From Arthrobacter sp. MYb227 (GTDB lineage: Bacteria > Actinomycetota > Actinomycetes > Actinomycetales > Micrococcaceae), in assembly GCF_002975435.1 (NCBI RefSeq), contig NZ_PCPT01000011.1, positions 1 through 64,000 of the forward strand: 64,000 nt of DNA, given 5' to 3'. Below are positions 8,283 to 17,652 of this stretch, piece by piece. Both the position numbers and the translations under genes were made by a program. Each line of letters begins with the position of its first letter. The first letter of the stretch is position 1. The notes beneath the pieces are model-generated. The model saw nothing but the letters and a program-made list of their open reading frames with translations. It was not told where the DNA came from and did no database searches.

Positions 8283-9349
8283 CATTGAGCGCTGCGATTT
8301 TCACGACGAATACCGCGCTTTTGATTCTGATCATCGATCTCACCGACCAGCTGCTCAAGCACATCTTCCAAGAAAAGCACGCCCAGGGTGCTGCCGGATT
8401 CATCGACGACGCGGGCCATATGCTCACCATCGGCGCGCATCTGCTCCAGTGCATCTTCGATCTCGGCATCGGCTTGCACCACACCCATGGTGCGTAGCTT
8501 CACCCCGGTAATCGGCTCGCGATAACGCGAATCCGGGATGCCCATGACATCCTTCAGATGCCAATAGCCCAGCAACTCATCGCCATCGCTAATCACGATG
8601 CGGGAGAACCCGGTGCGCCCAATGGTGCGTTCAAATTTCTCAACCGTGGGTTCCGGCGGCAGGGTGACTAGCGCCTGACGCGCAACCATGGTGCCCTGGG
8701 CGGTGAGGTTTGAAAATTCCAGCGCCTTGGAAAGCATCACAGCGTCGTCGGCCTCCATGGTGCCCGAAAGCGCCGAGGACGCAATGATCGATTTGACCTC
8801 TTCAGCGGTAAACGCCGAGGTCACCTCGTCCTTGGGTTCGACCTTCATGAGGCGCAGGAACATGTTGGCAATGCTGTTAAGCGTGCTCACGATGGGGTGC
8901 ACCATCTTGGCCAGGAAGAGCAGCGGCCCGGAGAGCAACAGCACCGCCTTATCGGCCATCGATACCGAGATGTTCTTGGGCACCATTTCGCCGAAGGTCA
9001 CGTGCAAGAAGGTAACAATCAGCAGCGCAATAATGAACGCGATACTTGCGGCAAGGCCTGCGGGCACACCAAAGGCCTCGAGCGGAACCACCAGCAGGTG
9101 GTGAATTGCCGGCTCCGCAACGTTGAGGATCAGCAGCGAACATACGGTAATGCCCAGCTGGCAGACCGCGAGCATGACGGATACCGATTCCATGGCACGT
9201 AGCGCGCGTGTGGCTCGCTTATCCCCGGCATCGGCAAGCGGCTCAATTTGGGAGCGACGTGCGGACATCACGGCAAATTCGGCAGCAACAAAAAACGCGT
9301 TGCCCAGCAGCAGGATGACTAACCAGAAAATTCCTACCCAGTTACTCAT
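8282..9349 (-). CDS. CNNM/CorC-family membrane protein (hemolysin C-like), short paralogue
   Basis: A 355-residue protein with an N-terminal CNNM (DUF21) membrane domain of three to four segments (residues 1-190; FWLVILLLGNAFFVAAEFAVM). It is followed by a CBS pair (about 205-335; VARQALVTLPPEPTVEKF and VDESGSTLGVLFLEDVLEQLVGEI). It lacks the C-terminal CorC_HlyC domain present in its neighbour, so the two may work as unequal subunits. The family is linked to magnesium or cobalt homeostasis. It overlaps the upstream paralogue by four bases (ATGA), so the two are co-translated. Confidence 0.85.
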   Translation of the reverse strand: MSNWVGIFWLVILLLGNAFFVAAEFAVMSARRSQIEPLADAGDKRATRALRAMESVSVMLAVCQLGITVCSLLILNVAEPAIHHLLVVPLEAFGVPAGLAASIAFIIALLIVTFLHVTFGEMVPKNISVSMADKAVLLLSGPLLFLAKMVHPIVSTLNSIANMFLRLMKVEPKDEVTSAFTAEEVKSIIASSALSGTMEADDAVMLSKALEFSNLTAQGTMVARQALVTLPPEPTVEKFERTIGRTGFSRIVISDGDELLGYWHLKDVMGIPDSRYREPITGVKLRTMGVVQADAEIEDALEQMRADGEHMARVVDESGSTLGVLFLEDVLEQLVGEIDDQNQKRGIRRENRSAQ

Positions 9350-10731
9350 TTTGTGGCCTCCGTGCCGGTGTCCGAACCCGATTCGGGGGTGCGTGCCGAG
9401 GGCGCGCTTGAGGCGGAATCCGCGGAAATATCGGGCAGCGGGGCCGCCGGAGTAAAGCGCAATTCGGCGATGCGTCGCTTATCAAGCGCAGTTACTTCAA
9501 AGACACCACCCTCGGTATCAACGTGGTCGCCAAGCACCGGAACTCTGCCCAGTTCCGCCATGACAAATCCGGCGGCGGTCTCATAGGACGCGTCATCGGG
9601 AATTTCTACCTCGCCAATGAGCTCATTGAGCTGGTCGGGGCGGAACATCCCGGGAATCACCCAGGAGCCATCTTCCAATTGGCGAACCTCGGGGATTGCC
9701 GTGTCATGCTCGTCGGCGACCTCGCCAACAATTTCTTCAATCAAATCTTCAAGGGTGACCATGCCGGCGGTTCCACCGTATTCATCGAGCACGATGGCCA
9801 TCTGCAGGTTTGCCGTGCGCAGCTGGACCAACAGATGGTCAAGGTGCACGGTTTCGGGAACAAAGATCACCGGGGTCTTGGATTCGCCGACCTCTTTACC
9901 CACACGCTTTTCGCGTGGGATGGCGATGACAGTCTTAATATGGCACACGCCCTTGATCTCATCGCTTGAGCCATCGGTGACGGGAAAACGGGAGAATCCG
10001 GTCTTCTTGGCAAGCGCTATGACGTCTTTGACGTCCGCGTCGTGCTCAATGGTTTCCATGGCCGTACGCGGGGTCATCACATCTGCCGCAGAACGCTGTG
10101 AGAAACGCAGCGTGCGATCAACAAAGAGCGCGGCATCCTTATCCAGGGTGCCAAGTTGCGCCGAGCGACGCACCAGCGAGGCAAGCTCGGCCGGAGAACG
10201 AGCACCGGAGATTTCCTCCTTGGCCTCGAGCCCAAAAAGGTGCAATACCTTGTTGGAAAAACCGTTCAATAGCACGATGGCCGGCTTGAAAATTGCGGTA
10301 AAAATAAGTTGGGGACGGGCCACCGCCCGACCAATCTCAAACGCCTTGGCGATCGCCAGGTTCTTGGGGACCAGTTCGCCGATGACCATGGAGAGCAGCG
10401 TGGCCAACACCATGGCAACAATCAGGGAGATGGGCACCGCTGAGTCCCCCAGGCCCAGCTCGCGCAGTGGACCCTGAAGCAGCTTGCCGACCGAGGGTTC
10501 CATGACATAACCGGTCAGCAGCGTGGTCAGTGTGATGCCCAGTTGGCAGGAGGAGAGTTGGGTGGATAGGGATTTGAGGCAGTGCAGTAACGGTTCTGCC
10601 TTGGTGTCTCCGGCATCGATGGCCCGCTGGACCGTTGAGGCATCAAGCGCTACCAAGGAAAATTCGACGGCGACAAAAAAGCCGGTGCCCAGAATGAGCG
10701 CCAGGCCGACGGCTAGAAGTATCCATTCCAC
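9346..10731 (-). CDS. CNNM/CorC-family membrane protein with CBS and CorC_HlyC domains
   Basis: A 461-residue hemolysin-C-like protein. The DUF21 membrane domain covers residues 1-190, the CBS pair about 205-335 (VMTPRTAMETIEHD; VLDEYGGTAGMVTLEDLIEEIVGEVADEHD), and the CorC_HlyC ion-binding domain about 350-430 (WVIPGMFRPDQLNELIGEVEIP). The tail is Ser/Ala rich and low in complexity. It is the first gene of a two-gene unit with a shorter paralogue. A role in magnesium or other divalent cation efflux is inferred from family. Confidence 0.87.
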   Translation of the reverse strand: MEWILLAVGLALILGTGFFVAVEFSLVALDASTVQRAIDAGDTKAEPLLHCLKSLSTQLSSCQLGITLTTLLTGYVMEPSVGKLLQGPLRELGLGDSAVPISLIVAMVLATLLSMVIGELVPKNLAIAKAFEIGRAVARPQLIFTAIFKPAIVLLNGFSNKVLHLFGLEAKEEISGARSPAELASLVRRSAQLGTLDKDAALFVDRTLRFSQRSAADVMTPRTAMETIEHDADVKDVIALAKKTGFSRFPVTDGSSDEIKGVCHIKTVIAIPREKRVGKEVGESKTPVIFVPETVHLDHLLVQLRTANLQMAIVLDEYGGTAGMVTLEDLIEEIVGEVADEHDTAIPEVRQLEDGSWVIPGMFRPDQLNELIGEVEIPDDASYETAAGFVMAELGRVPVLGDHVDTEGGVFEVTALDKRRIAELRFTPAAPLPDISADSASSAPSARTPESGSDTGTEATK

Positions 10732-11583
10732 TTATTTTTCACCGCCTCGAGGGACGATGCGCACAGCGGGCTTAAACGGCCGCTGGCAACGGTTCTGATG
10801 CTGGATCCAGGCCGGTCTAGAAGGCTCCGATAGCGAAGCCGAACTGGTCGAGCAATGACATGTATGGCCGGCACCGCGTGTATTCACGACTGGCCGGCAC
10901 AGAGAGTGGCTGTCCATTATGCAAATAGTCTAGCCGAAGCGATGCTCGAAGCGGGCCGTGGTGGCGCCGGGTTCGGGCACACTGCCATGGGTTGGTCAAT
11001 GCTTCCGAGTCCAGGAATCGGGGCCGCCGGGTGATGCCCGCCGCGACACGCCCGAAAACCAAGATCACTTCGGGCACGCTGCGCCTCAATGCGCCGAGGC
11101 TTCGCGGTACCGTGTGTGATCCTGCCCCGCTCCTAGCGAGCAACGGTGCTGACCCGATGCGGAAAATTGGCCGGCGGCGAACCCTTAGCTGGGGGGAATC
11201 TCGTGGCGCCTTACGGGCACCAACATGGTCAAAATGCTTGAACACCGCCAAATAGTTTGCGCGCGCAAGAGGGGGGGTGCCCCCCCGTACCAGCTACCAA
11301 GCAGCTGGCTAAACATCGTCAAGCTTAAAACTGTGATGCATTCCCCCGGGGCACCCCGAGCCCGGAGCGTGCTGCGCCACCTACAAGCAACTCATCACGA
11401 CCCGTCCGGAGGGTAGTTTTGCCCGCTTGGCGCAGCACACATGTGATACCTAACTCAATGCTTCCCCGCTGGGCGCTAAATGTCACTAGACTACTTAGCA
11501 GGTCTAGAACTATGCCCTCGTGATGGTTAGCGTCACGATGCGGCGCTAGGACAAACGGAAATACAGGGAAGAGGCGTAATACC
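10732..11583. other. 850-bp region without a supportable gene
   Basis: No convincing coding frame is present: the open frames lack ribosome-binding sites and recognisable motifs. Visible features are a G7/C-rich hairpin around 11271-11286 and an 11-bp inverted repeat at 11369-11438. The kgd leader ends in a purine-rich site (AGGGAAGAGG) about 5-15 bases before the kgd start. It probably contains the kgd promoter region. Confidence 0.5.
11369..11438. repeat. 11-bp inverted repeat upstream of kgd
   Basis: GTGCTGCGCCA at 11369-11379 is the exact reverse complement of TGGCGCAGCAC at 11428-11438, with 48 bases between. It lies 145-215 bases before kgd. It could be a looped operator, a hairpin in the leader, or the end of an unseen upstream transcript. 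Confidence 0.35.
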
Positions 11584-14500
11584 GTGCCAGATCAATCGCA
11601 CCACCGACTCACAGAAGAGTTCGGCGGGAACGAATGGCTAGTCGATGAGCTGTACCAGCAGTTCCTCAAGGACAAGAACTCGGTAGACAAGAAGTGGTGG
11701 GACATTTTTGCGTCCCTCGGCTCCAATCAGGCAAATGCCTCCGACGCCACGGCGGTAGCACCTGCCGCCGCGCCGGCCGCAGCTACCGCACCGGCAGCAC
11801 CAACGGCAACACCCCGGGCTGCCACTGCTGCCCGCGTGGTTGACACCACCGGCACCACAGCAACGGCATCGGCAGAATCATCGGCAGTCTCCGGAGCCGC
11901 CGCGGCAGCTCCGCGCGTTCCGGCAGATCCGGCCCCGGTGACTAAGTCACAGCCGATCCCGGCGCAGCTGCCCAAGAAGACCGCTGCGGCGGCCATGGGC
12001 GAGGAAAAGCGCACTCAGCTGCGTGGCCCCGCCAAGGCCATTGCCACCAACATGGAACAGTCACTGACCGTTCCCACGGCCACCACCGTTCGCGCGGTGC
12101 CGGCCAAGGCACTGATCGATAACCGCGTGGTCATCAACAACCACCTCAAGCGCGCTCGCGGCGGCAAGATCTCCTTCACCCACATCATCGGCTTTGCCGT
12201 GATCCGTGCGCTGAAGCTCTTCCCTTCCCAGAACGTCACCTACGCCGAGATCGACGGCAAGCCGATGGCCATCGCCCCGGCTCACGTGAACTTCGGTATC
12301 GCCATCGATATGCCCAAGCCCGATGGCTCACGCATGCTGGCAGTGCCGAACATCAAGGCAGCCGAAACCCTCTCCTTCTCCGAATTCTGGGAGACCTACG
12401 AGGGTTTGATCAAGCGTGCCCGCGCCAATAAGCTCACCGCCGATGATTACGCTGGCACCACCGTCTCACTGACCAACCCCGGCGGCATCGGCACCGTTCA
12501 CTCGGTCCCGCGCCTGTCTAAGGGCCAGGCCACCATCGTGGGCGTTGGCGCCCTTGAATACCCTGCCGAATTCCGCGGCGCGGCCGAGGTCACCGTGGCC
12601 AAGCAGGGCGTAGGCAAGGTCATCACACTGACCTCCACCTATGACCACCGCGTCATTCAGGGTGCCGGCTCGGGCGAATTCCTCAAGCTCGTTGAATCCC
12701 TCTTGCTCGGCGAGCAGGGATTCTACGACGAAATCTTCGAAGCGCTGCGCATCCCGTACGAGCCGGTGCGCTGGGCCGTCGATAACCAGGTAGACGTCGA
12801 GCTGCAGGTCAACAAGATCGCTCGCATTCAGCAGCTGATCCACTCCTACCGCGTGCGTGGCCACCTGATGGCCGATACCAACCCGCTGGAATACGTCCAG
12901 CGTCGCCACCCGGACCTCGACATTCAGACCTATGGTCTGACCCTGTGGGATCTGGACCGCGAATGGGTCACCGGCGGCTTCGGCGGCAAGGACCGCCTGT
13001 TGCTGCGTGACATCCTGGGCGTGCTGCGCGATGCGTACTGCCGCACCACCGGCATCGAATACATGCACATTCAGGATCCGGTGGAACGCAAGTGGTTCCA
13101 GGACGAGCTGGAGCACCCCTACCTGAAGCCAACCCGCGAAGAGCAGCTGCGCATCCTGGGCAAGCTAAACTCCGCAGAGGCCTTCGAGACCTTCCTGCAG
13201 ACCAAGTTCGTCGGCCAGAAGCGCTTCTCCCTTGAGGGTGGCGAGTCCCTGATTCCACTGCTCGATGGCATTATCTCCGACGCGGCAGATGCCGGAATCG
13301 AAGAAGTTGGCATCGGCATGGCCCACCGAGGACGGCTGAACGTACTGACAAACATCGCCGGTAAGACCTACGCACAGGTCTTCCGCGAATTTGAAGGTAC
13401 AGCAACCCCGGGCTCGGTCCAGGGTTCGGGAGACGTGAAGTACCACCTGGGCACCGAGGGTTCCTACACCTCGGACACCGGCAACCAGACCAAGGTCTAC
13501 CTTGCCGCGAACCCGTCGCACCTTGAGGCAGTTGACCCGGTGCTCGAGGGCATCGTGCGCGCCAAGCAGGATAAGGCTGGCTCGAAGAACTTCAACACCC
13601 TGCCACTGTTGGTACACGGCGATGCAGCATTCGCCGGCCAGGGCGTCGTCTCCGAAACTCTCGCCTTCTCGCAGCTGCCCGGTTACAAGACCGGCGGCAC
13701 CATCCACGTGATCGTGAACAACCAGGTCGGTTTCACCACTGCACCTACCTCTTCACGTTCATCGGTGTACGCCACCGATGTTGCCAAGCAGGTTCAGGCA
13801 CCGGTCTTCCACGTCAATGGTGATGACCCGGAGTCTGTGGTGCGCATCGCACAGCTGGCCTTCAAGTACCGTCAGCGTTTCAACAAGGACGTCGTTATTG
13901 ATCTGGTGTGCTACCGCCGCCGTGGTCACAACGAGGGCGATGACCCGTCGATGACCCAGCCAATGATGTACAACTTGATCGAAGCCAAGCGCTCGACCCG
14001 CAAGCTGTACACCGAGGCCCTGGTTGGTCGTAATGACATCACCCAGGACGAGGCAGATCAGGCACTGCGCGATTACCAGGAACGTCTGGAACGCGTCTTC
14101 GCCGAAACTCACGCCGCGCAGACCTCACCGATCCCGGTGATCACCGCCGGTGCCACCTCGATTCACGACCTTGAGCTGCCAGCGGCTCAGCGTGATGATG
14201 AGGCAGCCCCTGCACGCGAGAATGCCAGCGCCATCAGCGCCGAAACTCTTGCACACATCGGTGCAGCACACCTTGCAATTCCGGAAGATTTCACGGTCCA
14301 CCCGAAGCTCAAGGTCTTGCTGGAGCGTCGTGCCAAGATGAGCACCGAGGGTGGTATCGACTGGGGCTTCGCGGAAATCGCCGCCTTCGGTTCGCTGTCC
14401 ATGGAAGGCGTGCCGGTTCGTCTGGCGGGCCAGGACTCGCGCCGCGGTACCTTTGTGCAGCGTCACGCGGTCTTCCACGATCGTCTCAATGGCGATGAGT

Positions 14501-15375
14501 GGTACCCGATCCTGAACCTAGCCGAGGATCAGGCTCCACTGTGGATCTACGACTCACTGCTGAGCGAATACGCGGCCCTAGGCTTCGAATACGGTTACTC
14601 GGTTGAGCGCCCCGAGGCCCTGGTGCTCTGGGAAGCGCAGTTCGGTGACTTCGTCAACGGTGCCCAGACGGTCATCGATGAGTTCATCTCCTCGGCCGAG
14701 CAGAAGTGGGGCCAGCGCTCATCGATCGTCATGATGCTGCCGCACGGCTATGAAGGTCAGGGCCCGGATCATTCCTCGGCTCGTATCGAACGGTTCTTGC
14801 AGATGTGTGCGGAGCAGAACATGGTCGTGGCTCAGCCTTCAACCGGTGCCAACCACTTCCACCTGCTGCGTCGTCAGGCCTACGCCCGTCCACGCAAGCC
14901 GTTGATCATCTTCACCCCGAAGCAGCTGTTGCGCCTGAAGGCCGCGGCATCCTCGGTAGAGGATTTCACCACCGGCGGTTTCCAGGAAGTCATTGGCGAT
15001 ACCGCCAACCTGAACCCGGCAGAGGTCGATCGCGTGCTACTGGTTTCCGGTCGTCTGTACTACGACCTGGCCGCGGCACGCACCAAGGCAGCAGATACCA
15101 AGACGGCAATCGTGCGCGTCGAGCAGCTTTACCCGCTGCCGGCACAGGCAATCGCCGCCGAGGTGGCCAAGTACCCGAACGCAGAAGTTGTCTGGGCACA
15201 GGACGAACCTGCAAACCAGGGCCCATGGCCGTTCGTCGGACTGAACCTGCCAGAAGCACTTGGCAAGTTTGTCCGTCTGGTGTCCCGTCCGGCTTCCGCC
15301 GCAACCTCGACCGGTACGCACAAGCGTCACGAGGTTGAGCAGGCCGAACTGCTCATGCAGGCGTTCAAACGCTAA
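11584..15375 (+). CDS. kgd: Multifunctional 2-oxoglutarate decarboxylase/dehydrogenase E1-E2 fusion (Kgd)
   Basis: A 1263-residue actinobacterial Kgd/OdhA enzyme of the TCA cycle. The N-terminal 45 residues are the E1o-type helix (FGGNEWLVDELYQQF), and residues 55-110 are an Ala/Pro/Thr linker. Residues about 120-385 form an E2-like succinyltransferase core with the catalytic TYDHRVIQGAGSGEF. The rest is the thiamine-diphosphate E1 (HRGRLNVL; GDAAFAGQGVVSETL; RRRGHNEGDDPS). There is no lipoyl domain, as in relatives that borrow the lipoyl arm of the pyruvate complex. The GTG start has a good purine-rich site. In relatives the enzyme is inhibited by the FHA protein GarA/OdhI, which is not in this window. 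Confidence 0.96.
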   Translation: MPDQSHHRLTEEFGGNEWLVDELYQQFLKDKNSVDKKWWDIFASLGSNQANASDATAVAPAAAPAAATAPAAPTATPRAATAARVVDTTGTTATASAESSAVSGAAAAAPRVPADPAPVTKSQPIPAQLPKKTAAAAMGEEKRTQLRGPAKAIATNMEQSLTVPTATTVRAVPAKALIDNRVVINNHLKRARGGKISFTHIIGFAVIRALKLFPSQNVTYAEIDGKPMAIAPAHVNFGIAIDMPKPDGSRMLAVPNIKAAETLSFSEFWETYEGLIKRARANKLTADDYAGTTVSLTNPGGIGTVHSVPRLSKGQATIVGVGALEYPAEFRGAAEVTVAKQGVGKVITLTSTYDHRVIQGAGSGEFLKLVESLLLGEQGFYDEIFEALRIPYEPVRWAVDNQVDVELQVNKIARIQQLIHSYRVRGHLMADTNPLEYVQRRHPDLDIQTYGLTLWDLDREWVTGGFGGKDRLLLRDILGVLRDAYCRTTGIEYMHIQDPVERKWFQDELEHPYLKPTREEQLRILGKLNSAEAFETFLQTKFVGQKRFSLEGGESLIPLLDGIISDAADAGIEEVGIGMAHRGRLNVLTNIAGKTYAQVFREFEGTATPGSVQGSGDVKYHLGTEGSYTSDTGNQTKVYLAANPSHLEAVDPVLEGIVRAKQDKAGSKNFNTLPLLVHGDAAFAGQGVVSETLAFSQLPGYKTGGTIHVIVNNQVGFTTAPTSSRSSVYATDVAKQVQAPVFHVNGDDPESVVRIAQLAFKYRQRFNKDVVIDLVCYRRRGHNEGDDPSMTQPMMYNLIEAKRSTRKLYTEALVGRNDITQDEADQALRDYQERLERVFAETHAAQTSPIPVITAGATSIHDLELPAAQRDDEAAPARENASAISAETLAHIGAAHLAIPEDFTVHPKLKVLLERRAKMSTEGGIDWGFAEIAAFGSLSMEGVPVRLAGQDSRRGTFVQRHAVFHDRLNGDEWYPILNLAEDQAPLWIYDSLLSEYAALGFEYGYSVERPEALVLWEAQFGDFVNGAQTVIDEFISSAEQKWGQRSSIVMMLPHGYEGQGPDHSSARIERFLQMCAEQNMVVAQPSTGANHFHLLRRQAYARPRKPLIIFTPKQLLRLKAAASSVEDFTTGGFQEVIGDTANLNPAEVDRVLLVSGRLYYDLAAARTKAADTKTAIVRVEQLYPLPAQAIAAEVAKYPNAEVVWAQDEPANQGPWPFVGLNLPEALGKFVRLVSRPASAATSTGTHKRHEVEQAELLMQAFKR

Positions 15376-15389
15376 AGTGATCTAGCTGG

Positions 15390-15480
15390 GTGGGGGCCGC
15401 ACAATTCGTCGGGTGGCCCCCACGGTTAGATCTCATTTCACCTTCGGGGCGAGACGCGGCTGCGTCTCGCCCCGAAGGTG
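15390..15480 (+). terminator. Two successive hairpins after kgd
   Basis: The first is a 9-bp stem (GTGGGGGCC at 15390-15398 with GGCCCCCAC at 15415-15423). The second is a perfect 19-bp stem (15439-15457 with 15462-15480) around a GGCT tetraloop. The second is very stable and is the likely main terminator of kgd, although its U tract is short. Confidence 0.7.
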
Positions 15481-15531
15481 CTTAAGCAAAATGCTAGGGT
15501 TGTTCTCTAGTCCGTCCCAGAAAGGTCATTC

Positions 15532-16137
15532 GTGGAATACCGCACAATTCGATTCACAGCCATAGGCGACGAGCTACTTGCCGGGCACGGGGATCCGCGG
15601 GCTCTTGGCTGGTATGGCCGTGTTTTGGCACGCACCACCAACAACGATGTGCGGATCGAAAGTTACACCCTTGCAGCCCCGGGCGAAGGCTCTGAGGCCT
15701 TGAGCACTCGTTGGCTCGATGAAGCATCGCGCCGCTTTGGCGAAAACGTTGATAACCGGCTGGTGGTTGCGCTGTCCGATCGCGATCTCGACTTGGGTCT
15801 CTCCACGGCGCGCAGCCGGCTGAACCTGGCAAATATTCTTGATATGGCATCGCAGATGAGCATCAAGGCACTAGTTGTCGGTCCGGCTCCCGGACTCGAC
15901 CCCGCACGGAACGCCCGACTTGCCGAACTGTCAAATGTGTATGGCGATGTTGCAACACGACGCCATCACCACTACGTCGACACCTTTACCCCGCTGCAGA
16001 ATCATGCACAGTGGCTCAACGACCTGAACGCTAACGGCGGGCTGCCCGGGCAGGCAGGCTACGGACTCATGGCGTGGCTGGTGCTGCATCGCGGCTGGTA
16101 TTCCTGGTTGGGACTGCCCGAACCCGGCGCAAGCTAA
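15532..16137 (+). CDS. SGNH/GDSL-fold protein with the nucleophile serine replaced
   Basis: A 201-residue protein with the SGNH-hydrolase layout. Block I reads AIGDELLAG where hydrolases have GDSL, so Glu stands where the serine nucleophile should be. A GxxGW-type strand follows (GDPRALGWYGRVLAR), and a block V region (LPGQAGYGLMAWLV) lacks the usual Asp-x-x-His pair. Both catalytic elements are therefore missing, and the protein is probably a binding or scaffold relative rather than an esterase. It starts with GTG, preceded by AGAAAGG. It is a single gene between kgd and bL37. Confidence 0.75.
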   Translation: MEYRTIRFTAIGDELLAGHGDPRALGWYGRVLARTTNNDVRIESYTLAAPGEGSEALSTRWLDEASRRFGENVDNRLVVALSDRDLDLGLSTARSRLNLANILDMASQMSIKALVVGPAPGLDPARNARLAELSNVYGDVATRRHHHYVDTFTPLQNHAQWLNDLNANGGLPGQAGYGLMAWLVLHRGWYSWLGLPEPGAS

Positions 16138-16236
16138 TGAGCAGTGTTGCGCGTCATTTTGTAAAATCGACGCCGCATGTGAAAGACTGAGTCACAGTCC
16201 ACAGGATGACCCAGATCACAGCAGGGAGTACGTCAC

Positions 16237-16311
16237 ATGAGCAAGCGATCACGTAAGCGCAAGGACCGTAAGCGCGGCGGAGCAAACCACGGCAAGCGTC
16301 CCAACACCTAA
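16237..16311 (+). CDS. Ribosomal protein bL37 (24 residues)
   Basis: A tiny, very basic protein beginning MSKRSRKRKDRKRGG and ending NHGKRPN plus Thr. It matches the pattern of bL37, a 24-residue large-subunit protein found in mycobacterial ribosomes and conserved in Actinobacteria. A GGGAG site lies about eight bases before the ATG, and a strong terminator follows at 16382. It is below the size cut-off of most gene callers. The assignment rests on length, the KRxRKRxDRK core and the C-terminal NHGKRPN motif. Confidence 0.88.
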   Translation: MSKRSRKRKDRKRGGANHGKRPNT

Positions 16312-16381
16312 ACAAGATTTCTTTCCGGCACCGTAACGGCGCTGGTAATACGGTGAATTGCAGTAGTAGTTCCCCACAACG

Positions 16382-16419
16382 CAAAAGGTCGGTTTTCCTC
16401 AGTGGAAACCGACCTTTTG
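16382..16419 (+). terminator. Rho-independent-type terminator after bL37
   Basis: A perfect 14-bp stem (CAAAAGGTCGGTTT at 16382-16395 with AAACCGACCTTTTG at 16406-16419) around a 10-base loop. It lies 70 bases after the bL37 stop. Confidence 0.75.
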
Positions 16420-16516
16420 TAGTGCCCGGTTCATTAACGCCCGGCAGATTCTCTTGACCTAGCCCCGCGTCGAGATGTGGGGTAGCCGCAGGAGCCAACG
16501 GATAAACCCGAACGTA

Positions 16517-16783
16517 TTAGCCGTGGCCGATCTCCACACGGATCTCACTGATCCGCGAAATGATCTTGGACTTCAGTGTTTCCGGAGCGATCTCTTGGCA
16601 GCTGCGGCGCACGACCGATCGGATGATGCACTCAAGATCGTATTCCTCGGTGCACTCGGCGCAATGTTCCAGGTGAGCCCGCACCTCGGTAAGATCCTGC
16701 AGCGACAAGGCGCCATCAAGATATTCGTAGAGCCGGACGATCCGCTTGTCGTCGCAATCGCCCAGCGAGTGGCAGTCGCCCAT
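16517..16783 (-). CDS. rsrA: Redox-sensing anti-sigma factor RsrA/RshA
   Basis: An 88-residue zinc anti-sigma factor of the ZAS family. The ligand motif HLEHCAEC (His-x3-Cys-x2-Cys) lies near residue 38, with additional cysteines in the first ten residues and near 53 and 62. In this family zinc is released and a disulfide forms upon thiol oxidation, freeing the sigma factor. The start codon overlaps the last base of the sigR stop, so the two proteins are made together. Identification is strong from motif and gene order. Confidence 0.92.
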   Translation of the reverse strand: MGDCHSLGDCDDKRIVRLYEYLDGALSLQDLTEVRAHLEHCAECTEEYDLECIIRSVVRRSCQEIAPETLKSKIISRISEIRVEIGHG

Positions 16784-17502
16784 TACTTCTTCTCCGCTCC
16801 GGGCTTTGTGGCCCCTTGAGTCTTTGCTGCTTGTCGACCACCGCGTTCCTGAGCGTAGTCGGCAAGCAATTCTCGCAATTGTTTACGTCCGCGGTGCAGC
16901 CTGGACATCACCGTTCCAATGGGAACACCCAAAATTTCGGCGGCTTCCTTATAGGGGAATCCCTCAACATCTACAAAGTAGACGGCCAGCCGGAATTCTT
17001 CGGCAATCGCCTGTAACGCGTTTTTCACATCCGAATCCGGTAAGTGATCAAGCGCTTCCATCTCCGCCGAACGCAACCCGGTGGGCGTGTGTTCGGCGGC
17101 CTTGGCCATCTGCCAGTCCTCGACGGTATCGCTACCGGTACGCAGCGGCTCACGCTGACGTTTGCGGTACAGGTTAATGTAGGTGTTGGTCAGGATCCGA
17201 TACAGCCAGGCCTTCAGATTCGTCCCTGGCTTGTACTGGTGGAACGCCGAGTAGGCCTTGGTATAGGCCTCCTGAACCAGATCCTCGGCATCGGTAGGAT
17301 TACGGGCCATGCGCATTGCCGCCGAATAAAGCTGGTCGACATATTGCAAGGCATCGCGTTCGAAGCGCTCGCGGCGCTGTGATTCGGTCTCATCGGCTAC
17401 CGGTACAGTGTCGGTGCCCTGTATATCTTCGGTCATCACGGCCAAGTCTACGCGTAGCGGCGCAAACGTGGCGCTCGGGGCCGCGGCTTCAAGTACAGCC
17501 AT
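16783..17502 (-). CDS. sigR: ECF sigma factor SigR/SigH (thiol-oxidative and heat stress)
   Basis: A 239-residue ECF sigma factor. Region 2 contains [18 protein letters not shown] and the DNA-melting part [18 protein letters not shown]. Region 4 has the helix-turn-helix [24 protein letters not shown] lies four codons upstream, but it falls inside the ribosome-binding site itself (GGTGGAGG), so the ATG at 17502 is the better start. The N-terminal 30 residues and the Lys/Ala tail are variable. It is bound by RsrA encoded immediately downstream, and a matching SigR-type promoter precedes it. Confidence 0.93.
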   Translation of the reverse strand: MAVLEAAAPSATFAPLRVDLAVMTEDIQGTDTVPVADETESQRRERFERDALQYVDQLYSAAMRMARNPTDAEDLVQEAYTKAYSAFHQYKPGTNLKAWLYRILTNTYINLYRKRQREPLRTGSDTVEDWQMAKAAEHTPTGLRSAEMEALDHLPDSDVKNALQAIAEEFRLAVYFVDVEGFPYKEAAEILGVPIGTVMSRLHRGRKQLRELLADYAQERGGRQAAKTQGATKPGAEKK

Positions 17503-17626
17503 ATGTTCCTCCACCCTCGTTCAAATGCCTTGCACACCGGAATCCTTTAGTAAGCGTTGCCGGGTTGCGGCTGTTCCTCTGCGACGGATCTGCCCACCAG
17601 CCACACGCATACCAGATACATCTCTC

Positions 17627-17652
17627 AACGCCATAAACCCCCACAGTATTCC
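17627..17652 (-). promoter_or_regulatory. SigR-type autoregulatory promoter of sigR
   Basis: On the minus strand GGAAT (17652-17648) is followed by exactly 18 bases and GTT (17629-17627). This matches the GGAAT-N18-GTT consensus known for SigR in Streptomyces and SigH in mycobacteria. It sits about 125 bases upstream of the sigR start, fitting the positive feedback known for this system. The match is seen directly; activity is inferred. Confidence 0.72.

Noticed and set aside
10817-11251. 144-residue open frame on the minus strand between the CNNM genes and kgd
   Set aside because: It begins with TTG without a ribosome-binding site, has no recognisable motif, and its composition looks like a GC-rich chance frame.
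17535-17575. Alternative SigR-like promoter (GGAAC-N18-CTT) closer to sigR
   Set aside because: The -10 element does not match GTT, and a full match exists further upstream at 17627-17652.
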